A stretch of DNA of 64,000 nt. Origin: Candidatus Accumulibacter sp. 66-26. GTDB lineage: Bacteria; Pseudomonadota; Gammaproteobacteria; Burkholderiales; Rhodocyclaceae. Every line of letters starts with the position of its first letter. Positions within the stretch are counted from its first letter, which is position 1. Below, one piece after another: positions 1 to 10,074 of the stretch. A program made the position numbers and the translations under genes. Under the pieces are notes generated by a model. The model saw only the letters and a list, made by a program, of their open reading frames with translations, had not been told where the DNA came from and did no database searches. The stretch lies in contig MKUH01000019.1 in NCBI GenBank assembly GCA_001897745.1, positions 124,001 to 188,000 of the forward strand. The letters run 5' to 3'.

Positions 1-1126
1 CGAGGCGCAGACGGGCCGGGAACTGCTGCTCGCCGGCGCCAACCTGCGTGTAATAGGCGATCGCCTCGCTGCCGCGCTTGCTGTCCTCGGCGATCTGGCC
101 GAGGTAGTAGTAAACGACGTTGCGATCCGGGAATTCGAGCGTCAGCAGATGTTTCAGCTGCGCCTCGGCGCGCTCCAGATCGTTTTGCTGCAGGGCGAGG
201 ATGGCGACCGGGTAGACCACGTCGGGATTGTCCGGATAGTCGCGCAGCAGACGGTCGAAATGCTGCCTGGCCTCGACGTACTGCTTGTCGGCGACCAGCG
301 CGCGAGCCAGATGCAAACGCACGTCGCGCGCCTGCGGGTTGCGCTCGAGGAAGGCCTGCAGCGAAGCGATCCCGTCGGCGGACGAATCGCGCGACAGCAG
401 CTGCGCCTGGAGCAGCGCAGCCATCTCCCAATCCGGCCGCAGTTCGAGCGCGCGCCGGACTTCGGCGCGCGCGCGCGGCAGCTCGCCGGCCGAGCCGGCG
501 GCCATGGCCACCGCGTAATGCGCTTCGGCGAGCCCGAAGAAGGGCGCGCAGACCTTGTCGATCAGGCGAAACACGGCCTGCCGGTCTGGATTGCGCGCCA
601 GCATGCGGTTGAGCCCGAGCAGATTGGCGGCGAGCCCTTCCTTGTCGGTTTCCAGCATGCGGACGAGATGCGGCGCCAGCTCGTCGAGCCGGTTGGACAT
701 CAGGAGGACGCCGCTCACCATCTGCTGCGCCCGCGCCGACGCCGGATCGATCTCCTGCCAGAGCTTCGCCGCCTCGAGCGCGATGTCGAAGCGGCGCGCG
801 TAGCCGGCGACCTCGACGGTGCGCTCCAGCACCCTCGGATCGCGCGTGCGCATCGCCAGGCTGGCGTAGGCCTGCGCGGCCAGTTCGGGATTGCCGCGCT
901 GCAGCGCGATCTCGGCGAGCAGCACCTGATACACCACCTGCCCGGACAGTTCCTCCTGGCGCTCCTCCTCGGCGCGCGCCTCGGTCGCGGGCGGCGCGGC
1001 GGGCCGGGCTTCGCGCGCGGCCGGCGGACGCGGTTTGGCCGCTGCCGGCTTGCCGGCGGCGAACGAGGGCGACGCGAACGCGAACGCCAGCGCCGCGGCG
1101 AGAAGAGTGCGAGACATGTGTTTCAT
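1..1126 (-). CDS. Secreted tetratricopeptide-repeat protein (3' end beyond window)
   Basis: The reading frame is open from an ATG at 1126 to the left edge, so the C-terminus is missing. AAGGA lies 5 bases before this ATG; a second ATG three codons in is possible. The first about 25 residues form a signal peptide (hydrophobic Leu/Ala/Phe core ending SFAA), then an Ala/Pro-rich linker, then helical pairs typical of TPR units (segments such as AAQAYASLAMRTRDP and EARQHFDRLLRDYPDNPDV). The family acts as a periplasmic or outer-membrane scaffold with no known catalytic activity. It is divergent from mutM. In many betaproteobacteria a similar gene precedes lolB and ispE, so those may lie just left of the window; that is inference. 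Confidence 0.85.
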   Translation of the reverse strand, partial: MKHMSRTLLAAALAFAFASPSFAAGKPAAAKPRPPAAREARPAAPPATEARAEEERQEELSGQVVYQVLLAEIALQRGNPELAAQAYASLAMRTRDPRVLERTVEVAGYARRFDIALEAAKLWQEIDPASARAQQMVSGVLLMSNRLDELAPHLVRMLETDKEGLAANLLGLNRMLARNPDRQAVFRLIDKVCAPFFGLAEAHYAVAMAAGSAGELPRARAEVRRALELRPDWEMAALLQAQLLSRDSSADGIASLQAFLERNPQARDVRLHLARALVADKQYVEARQHFDRLLRDYPDNPDVVYPVAILALQQNDLERAEAQLKHLLTLEFPDRNVVYYYLGQIAEDSKRGSEAIAYYTQVGAGEQQFPARLRL

Positions 1127-1225
1127 GGTTTCCTTGCGAGCCTCCGGAGAGCGGGCAGTCCGTGTTAGAGGCGTATGCGTCATAATGGTTTTCAAGCATG
1201 TTATGGACTTTTATCGGTAGCAGCA

Positions 1226-2053
1226 ATGCCAGAACTCCCCGAAGTCGAAGTCAGCCGCCAGGGCCTGCTGCCCTATCTGCCGGGCCGGCGCATCGCCGGC
1301 GCCGTGGTCCGCGCCCCGCGCCTGCGCCACGCAATCCCGTCCGGACTCGCCGAGCGCCTGCGCGGCCTGTACGTCGACGACATCGTGCGGCGCGGCAAGT
1401 ATCTGCTGTTCGACTGCGAATCCGGGCGCGGCGGCGGCTGGCTGATCCTTCACCTCGGCATGTCCGGCAGCCTGCGTCTGGTCCCGCCCGGCAGCCCGGC
1501 CCAGAAGCACGACCATTTCGACCTCGTCTTCGCGGACACTGCGATGCGCCTGCGCGACCCGCGCCGCTTCGGCGTGCTGCTCTGGCACGAGGGCCGGGAC
1601 GTCGAGCGCCACCCGCTGCTCGCGGTGCTCGGCATCGAACCGCTTACCGACGCCTTCGACGGCGACTGGCTGTTCGCGGCGATGCGCCGGCGCAACGCTC
1701 CGATCAAGCCGCTGCTGATGGACAGCCACCTGCTCGTCGGCGTCGGCAACATCTACGCCGCGGAAAGCCTGTTCAGCGCCGGCATCTCGCCGCTGCGCGC
1801 CGCCAACCGCATCAGCCGCGAGCGTTACGGGCGCCTGGCGCCGGCCATCCGCGCCACGCTCGAAGCCTCGATCGCGGCCGGCGGCACCAGCGTGCGCGAC
1901 TACGTGCACAGCGACGGCGGCGCCGGCTGCTTCCAGCTTTCATGCGCCGTTTACGACCGGGCCGGCGATCCGTGCACGGTCTGCGGCACGCCGATCCGGG
2001 CCATCCGCCAGGCCGGGCGCTCGACCTTCTACTGCCCCCGCTGCCAGCGCTGA
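1226..2053 (+). CDS. mutM: Formamidopyrimidine-DNA glycosylase (Fpg)
   Basis: Bifunctional DNA glycosylase/AP lyase that removes 8-oxoguanine and formamidopyrimidines during base excision repair. The start at 1226 gives the family-defining N-terminus MPELPEVE, in which Pro2 is the nucleophile and Glu3 is catalytic; longer upstream starts would bury it and are rejected. Length is 275 residues, usual for Fpg. The helix-two-turn-helix segment (LLVGVGNIYAAES) is present, and the C-terminus carries the four-Cys zinc finger (CTVCG ... FYCPRCQR). It is monocistronic by position, about 100 bases from the divergent TPR gene and about 100 bases before a GTPase gene with its own likely promoter. Confidence 0.97.
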   Translation: MPELPEVEVSRQGLLPYLPGRRIAGAVVRAPRLRHAIPSGLAERLRGLYVDDIVRRGKYLLFDCESGRGGGWLILHLGMSGSLRLVPPGSPAQKHDHFDLVFADTAMRLRDPRRFGVLLWHEGRDVERHPLLAVLGIEPLTDAFDGDWLFAAMRRRNAPIKPLLMDSHLLVGVGNIYAAESLFSAGISPLRAANRISRERYGRLAPAIRATLEASIAAGGTSVRDYVHSDGGAGCFQLSCAVYDRAGDPCTVCGTPIRAIRQAGRSTFYCPRCQR

Positions 2054-2092
2054 AAACCGGCTTCGCCACTTTAAGTTCGACATGACATCCAA

Positions 2093-2120
2093 TTGATTCG
2101 ACAGCGCTTTGTGGTACAGT
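2093..2120 (+). promoter_or_regulatory. Possible sigma-70 promoter of the dynamin-like GTPase gene
   Basis: TTGATT at 2093-2098 and TACAGT at 2115-2120 are separated by 16 bases, each matching the consensus at four of six positions. The predicted start would lie about 25 bases before the ATG at 2151. No mutM terminator is visible, so read-through is also possible. Confidence 0.4.
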
Positions 2121-2150
2121 GAAAAGCCGTTCGTTCGACTTGGACCGTCC

Positions 2151-4106
2151 ATGACGCTCGCTCAACAATTCGCCGCCTACAGCGCTTGGCGCACCCAGCT
2201 CGCCGCCGGCATCGAGAGTTTCCGCGGCTGGCTGGCCGAGCACGACCTCGACGACGCGCAAACCGAACTGCGCCTCGGCCAGTTGCTCGAAAAGCTGCGC
2301 GAAGACCGGCTGCACGTCGCCTTCGTCGCCGAGTTCTCGCGCGGCAAGTCGGAACTGATCAACGCCATCTTCTTCGCCGACTACGGCAACCGCATGCTTC
2401 CTTCGTCGGCCGGCCGCACGACGATGTGCCCGACCGAGCTGATGTACGACCCGGCGCGTCCGCCCTCGATCGAGCTGCTGCCGATCCAGACCCGCGAAGC
2501 GAACACCAGCATCAGCGAATACAAGCGTTTCCCCGACGAATGGAAAGTCGTCGCGCTCGACGTCGACTCGCCGGAAGCCATGCAGCAGGCGCTGCGGCAC
2601 GTCAGCGAAGTCGCCCGCGTCGACCGCGCGACGGCCGAGCGCCTCGGCTTCATCGCGGGCGAGGAGGAATCGGCCGCTTTCCGCGTCGCCGAAGACGGCC
2701 TCGTCGACGTTCCGCGCTGGCGCCACGCGATCATCAACTTCCCGCACCCGCTCCTGCAGCAGGGACTGGTCATCCTCGACACGCCGGGCCTGAACGCCAT
2801 CGGCACCGAGCCGGAGCTGACGCTCTCGCTGCTGCCCAACGCGCACGCCGTGCTTTTCCTGCTCGCCGCCGACACCGGCGTGACGCAGTCCGACCTGACC
2901 ATCTGGCGCGAACACATCGGCACGCCGGGCGGCCGCAAGAAGGGGCGCATGGTCGTCCTCAACAAGATCGACGGGCTGTGGGACGAACTCAAGACGCCGG
3001 AGGAAATCGACGCCGAGATCGCCAAGCAGGCCGACACCTGCGCGTGGACGCTCGACCTGCCGGCCAGCCAGATCTTCCCCGTCTCGGCGCAGAAGGCGCT
3101 GGTCGCCAAGATCAACGACGATCTGCCGCTCCTGCGCCGCAGCCGCCTGCCCGAACTCGAGCACGCGCTGTCCGCGGAACTGATCCCGGCCAAGCAGGAG
3201 ATCGTGCGCGACAACAGCGACGCCGAATTCAGCGACCTCTACGCGCGCATGCGCGGCCTGCTCGACACGCGCCTCGCGGGGCTGCGCGAGCAGCTCACCG
3301 AACTCAACGAGCTGCGCGGCAAGAACAAGGGCGTCGTCGAGTACATGATGGGCAAGGTGCGCACCGAGAAGGAAGAGTTCGAGGCCGGCCTGCAGCGCTA
3401 CTACGCCGTGCGCAGCGTCTTCTCGCAGCTCACCAACAACCTGTTCGCCCACCTCGGACTCGACTCGCTGCGCTCGCTGACCCATTCGACGCGCGAGGCC
3501 ATGCTCGAAGCGACCTTCTCCAAAACGCTGTCCGACTCGATGAAGAACTTCTTCCGCGTCGCGCGCGAGAACCTCGGCAAGTCGAACGGCGAGATCAACG
3601 AAATCCTCGCCATGCTCGAAGCGATCTACAAGAAGTTCGCCGTCGAGCACGGCCTCAAGCTCGGCACACCGACCGGCTTCTCGCTGATCCGCTACGAGAA
3701 GGAAATCGACCGCCTCGAACAGTGGTGCGACACCCACCTGAACACCATGTTCCAGCTGCTGACGCACCAGAAAGCCAACGTCACGCAGAAGTTCTTCGAG
3801 GAAGTCGCCGTGCAGGTGCGGCGCGCCTTCGAGCGCGCCAACCGCGACGCCGAAGCCTGGCTCAAGGCGGTCATGGCACCGATGGAGACGCAGGTCCGCG
3901 AGCACCAGATCCAGCTCAAGCGGCGTCTGGAAAGCATCAAGCGCATCCACCAGGCGACCGAGACGCTGGAAGAGCGGATCGGCGAACTCACCCACGTCGA
4001 GGACGGCCTCGTCGCCGACGTCGGCAGCCTGGAGGAAATCGGCCGCAGCGTGCGCGCAACCCTCGGGCAAGGCGTCGCCGCACCGGGACTGCGCAGCGCG
4101 GCGTGA
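2151..4106 (+). CDS. Dynamin-family large GTPase
   Basis: A 651-residue protein with an N-terminal GTPase domain and a long helical remainder. Visible G motifs are a P-loop of the form EFSRGKSE (near residue 58), a G3 DTPGLNAIG, and a G4 NKIDGL. The rest is rich in heptad-like charged helices, as expected for the stalk of bacterial dynamin-like proteins. No classical transmembrane segment stands out, so membrane contact would be through a paddle or peripheral surface. Bacterial dynamins bind and remodel membranes; the substrate here is unknown. The ATG at 2151 (MTLAQQF) is preferred over an upstream ATG at 2109 that would fall inside the predicted promoter. It stands alone, followed by a cyclase gene 93 bases later. 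Confidence 0.85.
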   Translation: MTLAQQFAAYSAWRTQLAAGIESFRGWLAEHDLDDAQTELRLGQLLEKLREDRLHVAFVAEFSRGKSELINAIFFADYGNRMLPSSAGRTTMCPTELMYDPARPPSIELLPIQTREANTSISEYKRFPDEWKVVALDVDSPEAMQQALRHVSEVARVDRATAERLGFIAGEEESAAFRVAEDGLVDVPRWRHAIINFPHPLLQQGLVILDTPGLNAIGTEPELTLSLLPNAHAVLFLLAADTGVTQSDLTIWREHIGTPGGRKKGRMVVLNKIDGLWDELKTPEEIDAEIAKQADTCAWTLDLPASQIFPVSAQKALVAKINDDLPLLRRSRLPELEHALSAELIPAKQEIVRDNSDAEFSDLYARMRGLLDTRLAGLREQLTELNELRGKNKGVVEYMMGKVRTEKEEFEAGLQRYYAVRSVFSQLTNNLFAHLGLDSLRSLTHSTREAMLEATFSKTLSDSMKNFFRVARENLGKSNGEINEILAMLEAIYKKFAVEHGLKLGTPTGFSLIRYEKEIDRLEQWCDTHLNTMFQLLTHQKANVTQKFFEEVAVQVRRAFERANRDAEAWLKAVMAPMETQVREHQIQLKRRLESIKRIHQATETLEERIGELTHVEDGLVADVGSLEEIGRSVRATLGQGVAAPGLRSAA

Positions 4107-4199
4107 GCCGGAAAGCGCCGGGAGGCCTGACCTAAGTCGTATTTCGGCGCGCCGGCGAGGGGACTATGATGGGCCGCACCCCACTCCCCTCCCCGGCCG

Positions 4200-5858
4200 A
4201 TGAAAATCCGCGAGCTCACGCCAGGCCACCACGCTCAGCCCCCGCCGAGCCGTCATCGCGGTTCGGGTCGGGCCTACGCCCTCGGTTTCGCCTTCTGGCT
4301 GGGCGCCACCCTGGCCGCCTTCGCTTTCGTCCTGCACGGCAGCATCAGACTCAGCGAACGTGAATTCGACGAGTACGCCGCCGGCGTGCACATCCACCTA
4401 CGCGACAAGTTGCACGCCAACGAAGCCGTGCTCTACGGCTTCGCCAGCTTTCTCGGCGCCATCGGCGAGGGCGACGGAGCACGCGCCAGCGCGCGCACCT
4501 ACGGCCACTCCGTCCTGCACAGCTATCCGCACATCCACATGCTGCTGGTCGTGCGCAAGGTGGCGCGGCGCGACCTCGCCGGCTACACCGCCGGCTTGCG
4601 CAGCGGCGCGCTGCCCGACTTCGAAGTCCGCGAATCCGCCGCACGCGGCGAGCGCGCACGGCAGGCCGCCGGGGACAAGGCGGACTACTATCCGATCGTC
4701 CTCATGGTTCCCGAAACGCCCGCCTCGGCCGAACTCTACGGCCTCGACATCGACTCGCTGGATGAGCTGAAGGACGCCCTGCAGCGCTCGGAGCGGGAAG
4801 GCACCCCGGTCAGCAGCGCCCCCTTCCCGCTGCTCGATGGCGATCTTGCCTACGTAGTTTTCCGCCCGGTGATCGGCAACTTCCGGACGATCGCTCGCCG
4901 CCCCGAGGGGATGGCGAGCACGGTTTCCTACGCCCTGCTCGTCGTGCGCACGGCAGATCTCCTGCCGCCCCCGGGCGCCCTCGCCGCCGAGGTCCGCCAC
5001 CGCGCGGAACGGCATGCCGAGGCCGCGACGGCGGCGCCGCTGTTCGATCTGCCGGCACGGCCGGCCAGCGCTCTCGAACGCCTCCTGCTGCCGGAACTGC
5101 ACTCGGAATGGCGCATCGACAGTTTTTCGCAGCCGCTCCGCCTCTCCTTGCAGCGGCAGATGCGCCTGCACGAAATCCAGCCGTCCACCCTGGCGCTCGC
5201 CGGGATGGCGTCGCTTCTCAGCCTGGCCATGCTGATCGTCTTCCTGCGTTCGCGGGAGCGCCAGCGCGTCGCCGCCGAAGCCAAGCGGCGCACCATCGAG
5301 CATCTGGCGCTGCACGACGCGCTGACCGGACTGCCCAACCGCTTCCTCCTGCTCGGCCATCTCGAACGCGCGAGCAGCCTGGCGCAGCGCCACGACATGA
5401 AGGTCGGCGTGCTCTTCCTCGACCTGGACGGCTTCAAACCGGTCAACGACCGGCTCGGCCACCCGGTCGGCGACCTCGTCCTGCAGGAAGTCGCCCGCCG
5501 ACTGCAGCATTGCGTCCGCGACTGCGACACCGCCAGCCGCTTCGGCGGCGACGAATTCGTCGTTCTGCTCAGCGAGATATGGAAGGCGGAGGACGCGCGC
5601 AAGGTCGCCGAAAAGATACTGCAGGCGCTCGCCGAACCGATCGCCATCGGCGACGGCCACGCTCCGGTGCGGATCAGCACCAGCATTGGCATCGCCATCT
5701 TCCCGGACTGCGGCACCGACGCCACGGCGCTGATCGACGCGGCCGACCAGGCGATGTACTGCGCCAAGGCCGCCGGCCCGGGGCATTTCGCTTTCGCCGG
5801 AAGCGCCGCCGACGCCGCACCGGCGGCCGCGCGCAGCACCGCCCCCAGCACGGCGTGA
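4200..5858 (+). CDS. Membrane diguanylate cyclase, CHASE-GGDEF
   Basis: A 552-residue sensor that makes cyclic di-GMP from two GTP. The first membrane helix lies around residues 27-46, a periplasmic CHASE-type sensory domain around 70-290 (YGFASFLGA, YPHIHMLLVV, YYPIVLMVPE), and a second helix around 325-348. The GGDEF domain follows (LTGLPNRFLLL, FLDLDGFKPVND). The active-site motif is intact GGDEF at residues 449-453. RDCD sits five residues before it, matching the RxxD inhibitory I-site, so product feedback is expected. CHASE domains usually bind small external ligands such as cytokinin-like molecules or peptides; the ligand here is unknown. No EAL domain is present. It has no co-directional partner. 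Confidence 0.93.
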   Translation: MKIRELTPGHHAQPPPSRHRGSGRAYALGFAFWLGATLAAFAFVLHGSIRLSEREFDEYAAGVHIHLRDKLHANEAVLYGFASFLGAIGEGDGARASARTYGHSVLHSYPHIHMLLVVRKVARRDLAGYTAGLRSGALPDFEVRESAARGERARQAAGDKADYYPIVLMVPETPASAELYGLDIDSLDELKDALQRSEREGTPVSSAPFPLLDGDLAYVVFRPVIGNFRTIARRPEGMASTVSYALLVVRTADLLPPPGALAAEVRHRAERHAEAATAAPLFDLPARPASALERLLLPELHSEWRIDSFSQPLRLSLQRQMRLHEIQPSTLALAGMASLLSLAMLIVFLRSRERQRVAAEAKRRTIEHLALHDALTGLPNRFLLLGHLERASSLAQRHDMKVGVLFLDLDGFKPVNDRLGHPVGDLVLQEVARRLQHCVRDCDTASRFGGDEFVVLLSEIWKAEDARKVAEKILQALAEPIAIGDGHAPVRISTSIGIAIFPDCGTDATALIDAADQAMYCAKAAGPGHFAFAGSAADAAPAAARSTAPSTA

Positions 5859-5870
5859 GCGGCGGTCAAC

Positions 5871-5902
5871 GAAAAACGCCGCGCCCCGGAAAGGGCGCGG
5901 CG
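5871..5902 (-). terminator. Rho-independent terminator after the ferredoxin gene
   Basis: CGCCGCGCCC at 5877-5886 pairs perfectly with 5893-5902 around a six-base loop. On the minus strand the stem is followed by five T residues. On the plus strand it is followed only by CTCTT, so it mainly serves the leftward rsmD-coaD-ferredoxin operon and may weakly stop the cyclase transcript. Confidence 0.8.
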
Positions 5903-5927
5903 CTCTTCGCTGCGGCGCAAGCGACGT

Positions 5928-7245
<1,318 letters not shown>

Positions 7246-7249
7246 ACGC

Positions 7250-8554
7250 CTACTCCCCGCCGACGACCACGGTGACCAGATGGTCCGGCGAGACGTGGCG
7301 CGCGAAGGCCGCCTTGACGTCGGCGACGCTCACCTGCTCGATACGCTCGGCGTAGCGGTCGAGCCAGTCGAGCGGCAGGCCGTAGAAGCCGATCACCGCG
7401 ACGTTCTCGAGGATCTTCTTGTTGCTGTCGAGGCGCAGCGGGAAGCTGCCGACCAGATTCTGCTTGGCCGCCTTCAGCTCGGCCTCGCTCGGCCCCTCGG
7501 CGAGGAAGCCGGCGAGCACTTCGCGCGTCACCTTGAGCGCGTCCTCGGCCTGCGCCTTCTTCGTCTGCAGGCCGATCTGGAAAGGGCCGCGCTGCGCCAG
7601 CGGCATGAAGTAGCTGTAGACGCTGTAGGCGAAGCCGCGCTTATCGCGCACTTCCTTCATCAGGCGCGAGACGAAGCCGCCGCCGCCCAGCGAGTAGTTG
7701 CCGACCAGCAGCGGGAAGAAATCGGCCTCGCCGCGCTTGATCGCCGGCAGGCCGATCAGCAGATGCGCCTGCGCCGCCGGGTGAGCGATGCGCTGCTCGG
7801 AAGCGACCGGCAGCAGCGGGTCGCCGACGCTGGCCGGCGTGCCGCCGCCGGGCGGCAGGCTCTCGGTCAGGCGCTGCGCCAGCGCTTCGGCCTCGGCACG
7901 CGACAGGTCGCCGACGACGGTCACCGTCGCGCGCTGCGCGGTGTAGTAAGTCCTGTAGAAGTCGACGAGGTCGTCGCGCGCGATGTCCGCCACCGACTCC
8001 GGCGTCGACTGCACGCCGTACGCGTGGCCGGGGTACATCGCCGCCCAGAAGGCGCGGCCGGCGATCGTCTCGGGCCGCGTCAGCGCTTCCTTGAGCGCGG
8101 CCAGCGTGCGTGCCTTCTCGCGTTCGAAGACTTCGGCCGGAAAGCGCGGGGTGGCGAGCACGCCACGCAGGATATCGACCGCCGGAACGCGCTGTTCGGC
8201 GGCCGACAGGGTGCGCAACACGACCGAGGCGCGATCCATGTCGGCGCCGCCGCCGAGCTGGGCGCCGAGGTCAGCGAGGCGGCTGGCGAGCTGCGTTTCG
8301 TCCATACCCTCGACGCCGAGGTCAAGCAGGCCGCGCGTCAGCGTCGCGGCGCCGGCGCGGCCGACCGGATCGTAGGCCGTGCCGGCGGCGAAATCGACCT
8401 GCACGTCGAGGATCGGCAGTGCATGGTTCTCGACGAAATAGACGCGCGCGCCGGACGGCGCGACCCAGCTTTCGATCTTCGGGCCGGCGACGGCGAACTG
8501 GGTCGCGAGCGCCAGACAGAGGGCGGCAAACAGTTGGAACGGCTTCACATTCAT
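7250..8554 (-). CDS. M16-family peptidase homologue without zinc motif
   Basis: Secreted protein of 434 residues with a signal peptide (FAALCLALATQFAVAG) and the M16 fold, but without the inverted zinc motif HxxEH; the equivalent position reads RGLLDLGVEG. The C-terminal half keeps the glycine-rich loop and the region with paired Arg/Tyr residues (RGFAYSVYSYF) that helps bind substrate. Such non-catalytic partners pair with an active M16 subunit to form a clamshell peptidase, as in the mitochondrial processing peptidase. The active partner is encoded 11 bases upstream. A periplasmic heterodimer is inferred. Confidence 0.92.
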   Translation of the reverse strand: MNVKPFQLFAALCLALATQFAVAGPKIESWVAPSGARVYFVENHALPILDVQVDFAAGTAYDPVGRAGAATLTRGLLDLGVEGMDETQLASRLADLGAQLGGGADMDRASVVLRTLSAAEQRVPAVDILRGVLATPRFPAEVFEREKARTLAALKEALTRPETIAGRAFWAAMYPGHAYGVQSTPESVADIARDDLVDFYRTYYTAQRATVTVVGDLSRAEAEALAQRLTESLPPGGGTPASVGDPLLPVASEQRIAHPAAQAHLLIGLPAIKRGEADFFPLLVGNYSLGGGGFVSRLMKEVRDKRGFAYSVYSYFMPLAQRGPFQIGLQTKKAQAEDALKVTREVLAGFLAEGPSEAELKAAKQNLVGSFPLRLDSNKKILENVAVIGFYGLPLDWLDRYAERIEQVSVADVKAAFARHVSPDHLVTVVVGGE

Positions 8555-8565
8555 CGACGAACCTC

Positions 8566-9942
8566 TCAATGGCGGGGGGCGACGGACGCGCGCGGACGCG
8601 GCGCCTGCGGCAGGGGCTGCGGATCGAGCTCGGCGACGGTGAGCTGGTCGTCGCCGAAGTATTTCTCGGCCACCGCGCGCACCTGCTCGGCGGTCACCGC
8701 CTGCAGCTTCTCGATCATGCGCTTGTCGAGCTTGTAGGAAACGCCGGCCGCTTCGAGCTGGCCGATCTCCATCGCCTGCGCGAACATCGAGTCGAGCTTG
8801 TAGATCTGCCCGGCGACCAGCTGCGCCTTGGCGCGCGTCAGCTCGTCCTCGCCAACACCGTCCGCGACAACACGGGCGATCTCGGCGCGCAGACCGGCTT
8901 CGAGTTCGGCCGGCGTGCGGCCCTTGCTCGGCGCACCCTGCAGATAGAACATGCCGGGGCCGCGCGCGGTCGGGTCGTAGCCGGTGCCGACGGATACCGC
9001 TAGGCGCTGCTCGCGGACCAGATGCTTGGTGAAGCGCGCCGCGTCGTGCCCGTCGAGGATCGCGCCGAGCATTTCCAGCGCGTAGGGATCGACGTCCTGC
9101 TCGACGTTGCGGATCACCGGCACCTTGTAGCCCATCAGCACCACCGGCAGTTCGGCCGGCGCCTTCACGGTCAGGCGGCGGATGCCGAGCTGCGCCGGCT
9201 CGTCCTGCGGCTTGCGCACCGGCAGCGCGCGCCCCTTGAGCGGGCCGTAGTGCTTCTCGGCGAGCTTGAACACTTCCTGATGATCGACGTCGCCGACGAC
9301 CACGACATAGGCGTTGTTCGGCACGTACCAGCGCTCGTACCAGTCGCGCGCGTCGTGCACGGTCATGTTCTCGAGATCGTTCATCCAGCCGATGATCGGC
9401 ACGCGGTAGGGGTGCGCCTGGAAGGCGACGCCGCTCATCTGCTCGAAGAGCTGCGACTGCGGCTGGTCGTCGGTGCGCAGGCGGCGCTCCTCCATGACCA
9501 CCTTGATCTCCTGCGCGAACTCCTTCTCGTCGAGCGACAGGTGGCGCATGCGGTCGGCCTCGAGCGCCATCATCTCGTCGAGTTTCTGCTTCGGCACCTG
9601 CTGGAAGTAGGCCGTGTAGTCGCGGCTGGTGAAGGCGTTGTCGCGCCCGCCGGCGGCCGCCACGCGGCGGTTGAACTCGCCCGGCCCGGCGGTCGGCGTG
9701 CCCTTGAACATCATGTGTTCGAGCACGTGCGCGACGCCGGTCGTGCCGTTCTTCTCGTCGACGCTGCCGGCGCGGTACCACACCATGTGCACCGCCGTCG
9801 GCGCCCGGCGGTCTTCCTTGACGATCACGCGCAGGCCGTTCGGCAGCTGCTGTTCGTAGGGATTGGCCTGCGCCGGCAGCGGCAGGGACAGCGCCAGAAG
9901 CAGGGGCAGCAGGGGACTCAGTCTCGTGTAGCGCATGGGCAT
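8566..9942 (-). CDS. M16-family zinc peptidase, catalytic subunit
   Basis: 458-residue secreted peptidase. The signal peptide (LLPLLLALSLPLPAQA) is followed by an M16 catalytic half containing HVLEH, the inverted HxxEH zinc motif, with a downstream Glu-rich helix (EIKVVMEER) supplying the third ligand. The C-terminal inactive half follows. Two in-frame ATGs (9942 and 9936) are possible; the first is used. It heads the leftward operon peptidase pair-rsmD-coaD-ferredoxin and is divergent from ftsY, a common betaproteobacterial arrangement. Substrate unknown. Confidence 0.93.
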   Translation of the reverse strand: MPMRYTRLSPLLPLLLALSLPLPAQANPYEQQLPNGLRVIVKEDRRAPTAVHMVWYRAGSVDEKNGTTGVAHVLEHMMFKGTPTAGPGEFNRRVAAAGGRDNAFTSRDYTAYFQQVPKQKLDEMMALEADRMRHLSLDEKEFAQEIKVVMEERRLRTDDQPQSQLFEQMSGVAFQAHPYRVPIIGWMNDLENMTVHDARDWYERWYVPNNAYVVVVGDVDHQEVFKLAEKHYGPLKGRALPVRKPQDEPAQLGIRRLTVKAPAELPVVLMGYKVPVIRNVEQDVDPYALEMLGAILDGHDAARFTKHLVREQRLAVSVGTGYDPTARGPGMFYLQGAPSKGRTPAELEAGLRAEIARVVADGVGEDELTRAKAQLVAGQIYKLDSMFAQAMEIGQLEAAGVSYKLDKRMIEKLQAVTAEQVRAVAEKYFGDDQLTVAELDPQPLPQAPRPRASVAPRH

Positions 9943-10074
9943 GAATCGCTTCTGTTAGAATTTCGATGATCCGACGTTCGCCCCACGCTGCCGAGCAGCG
10001 CGCGGCGAACGGCACTCGCGGCGGCATCTTACCATCGCCGCCCCGCCCGTAAGCCTTTGAGACCCGGAAGCCCC

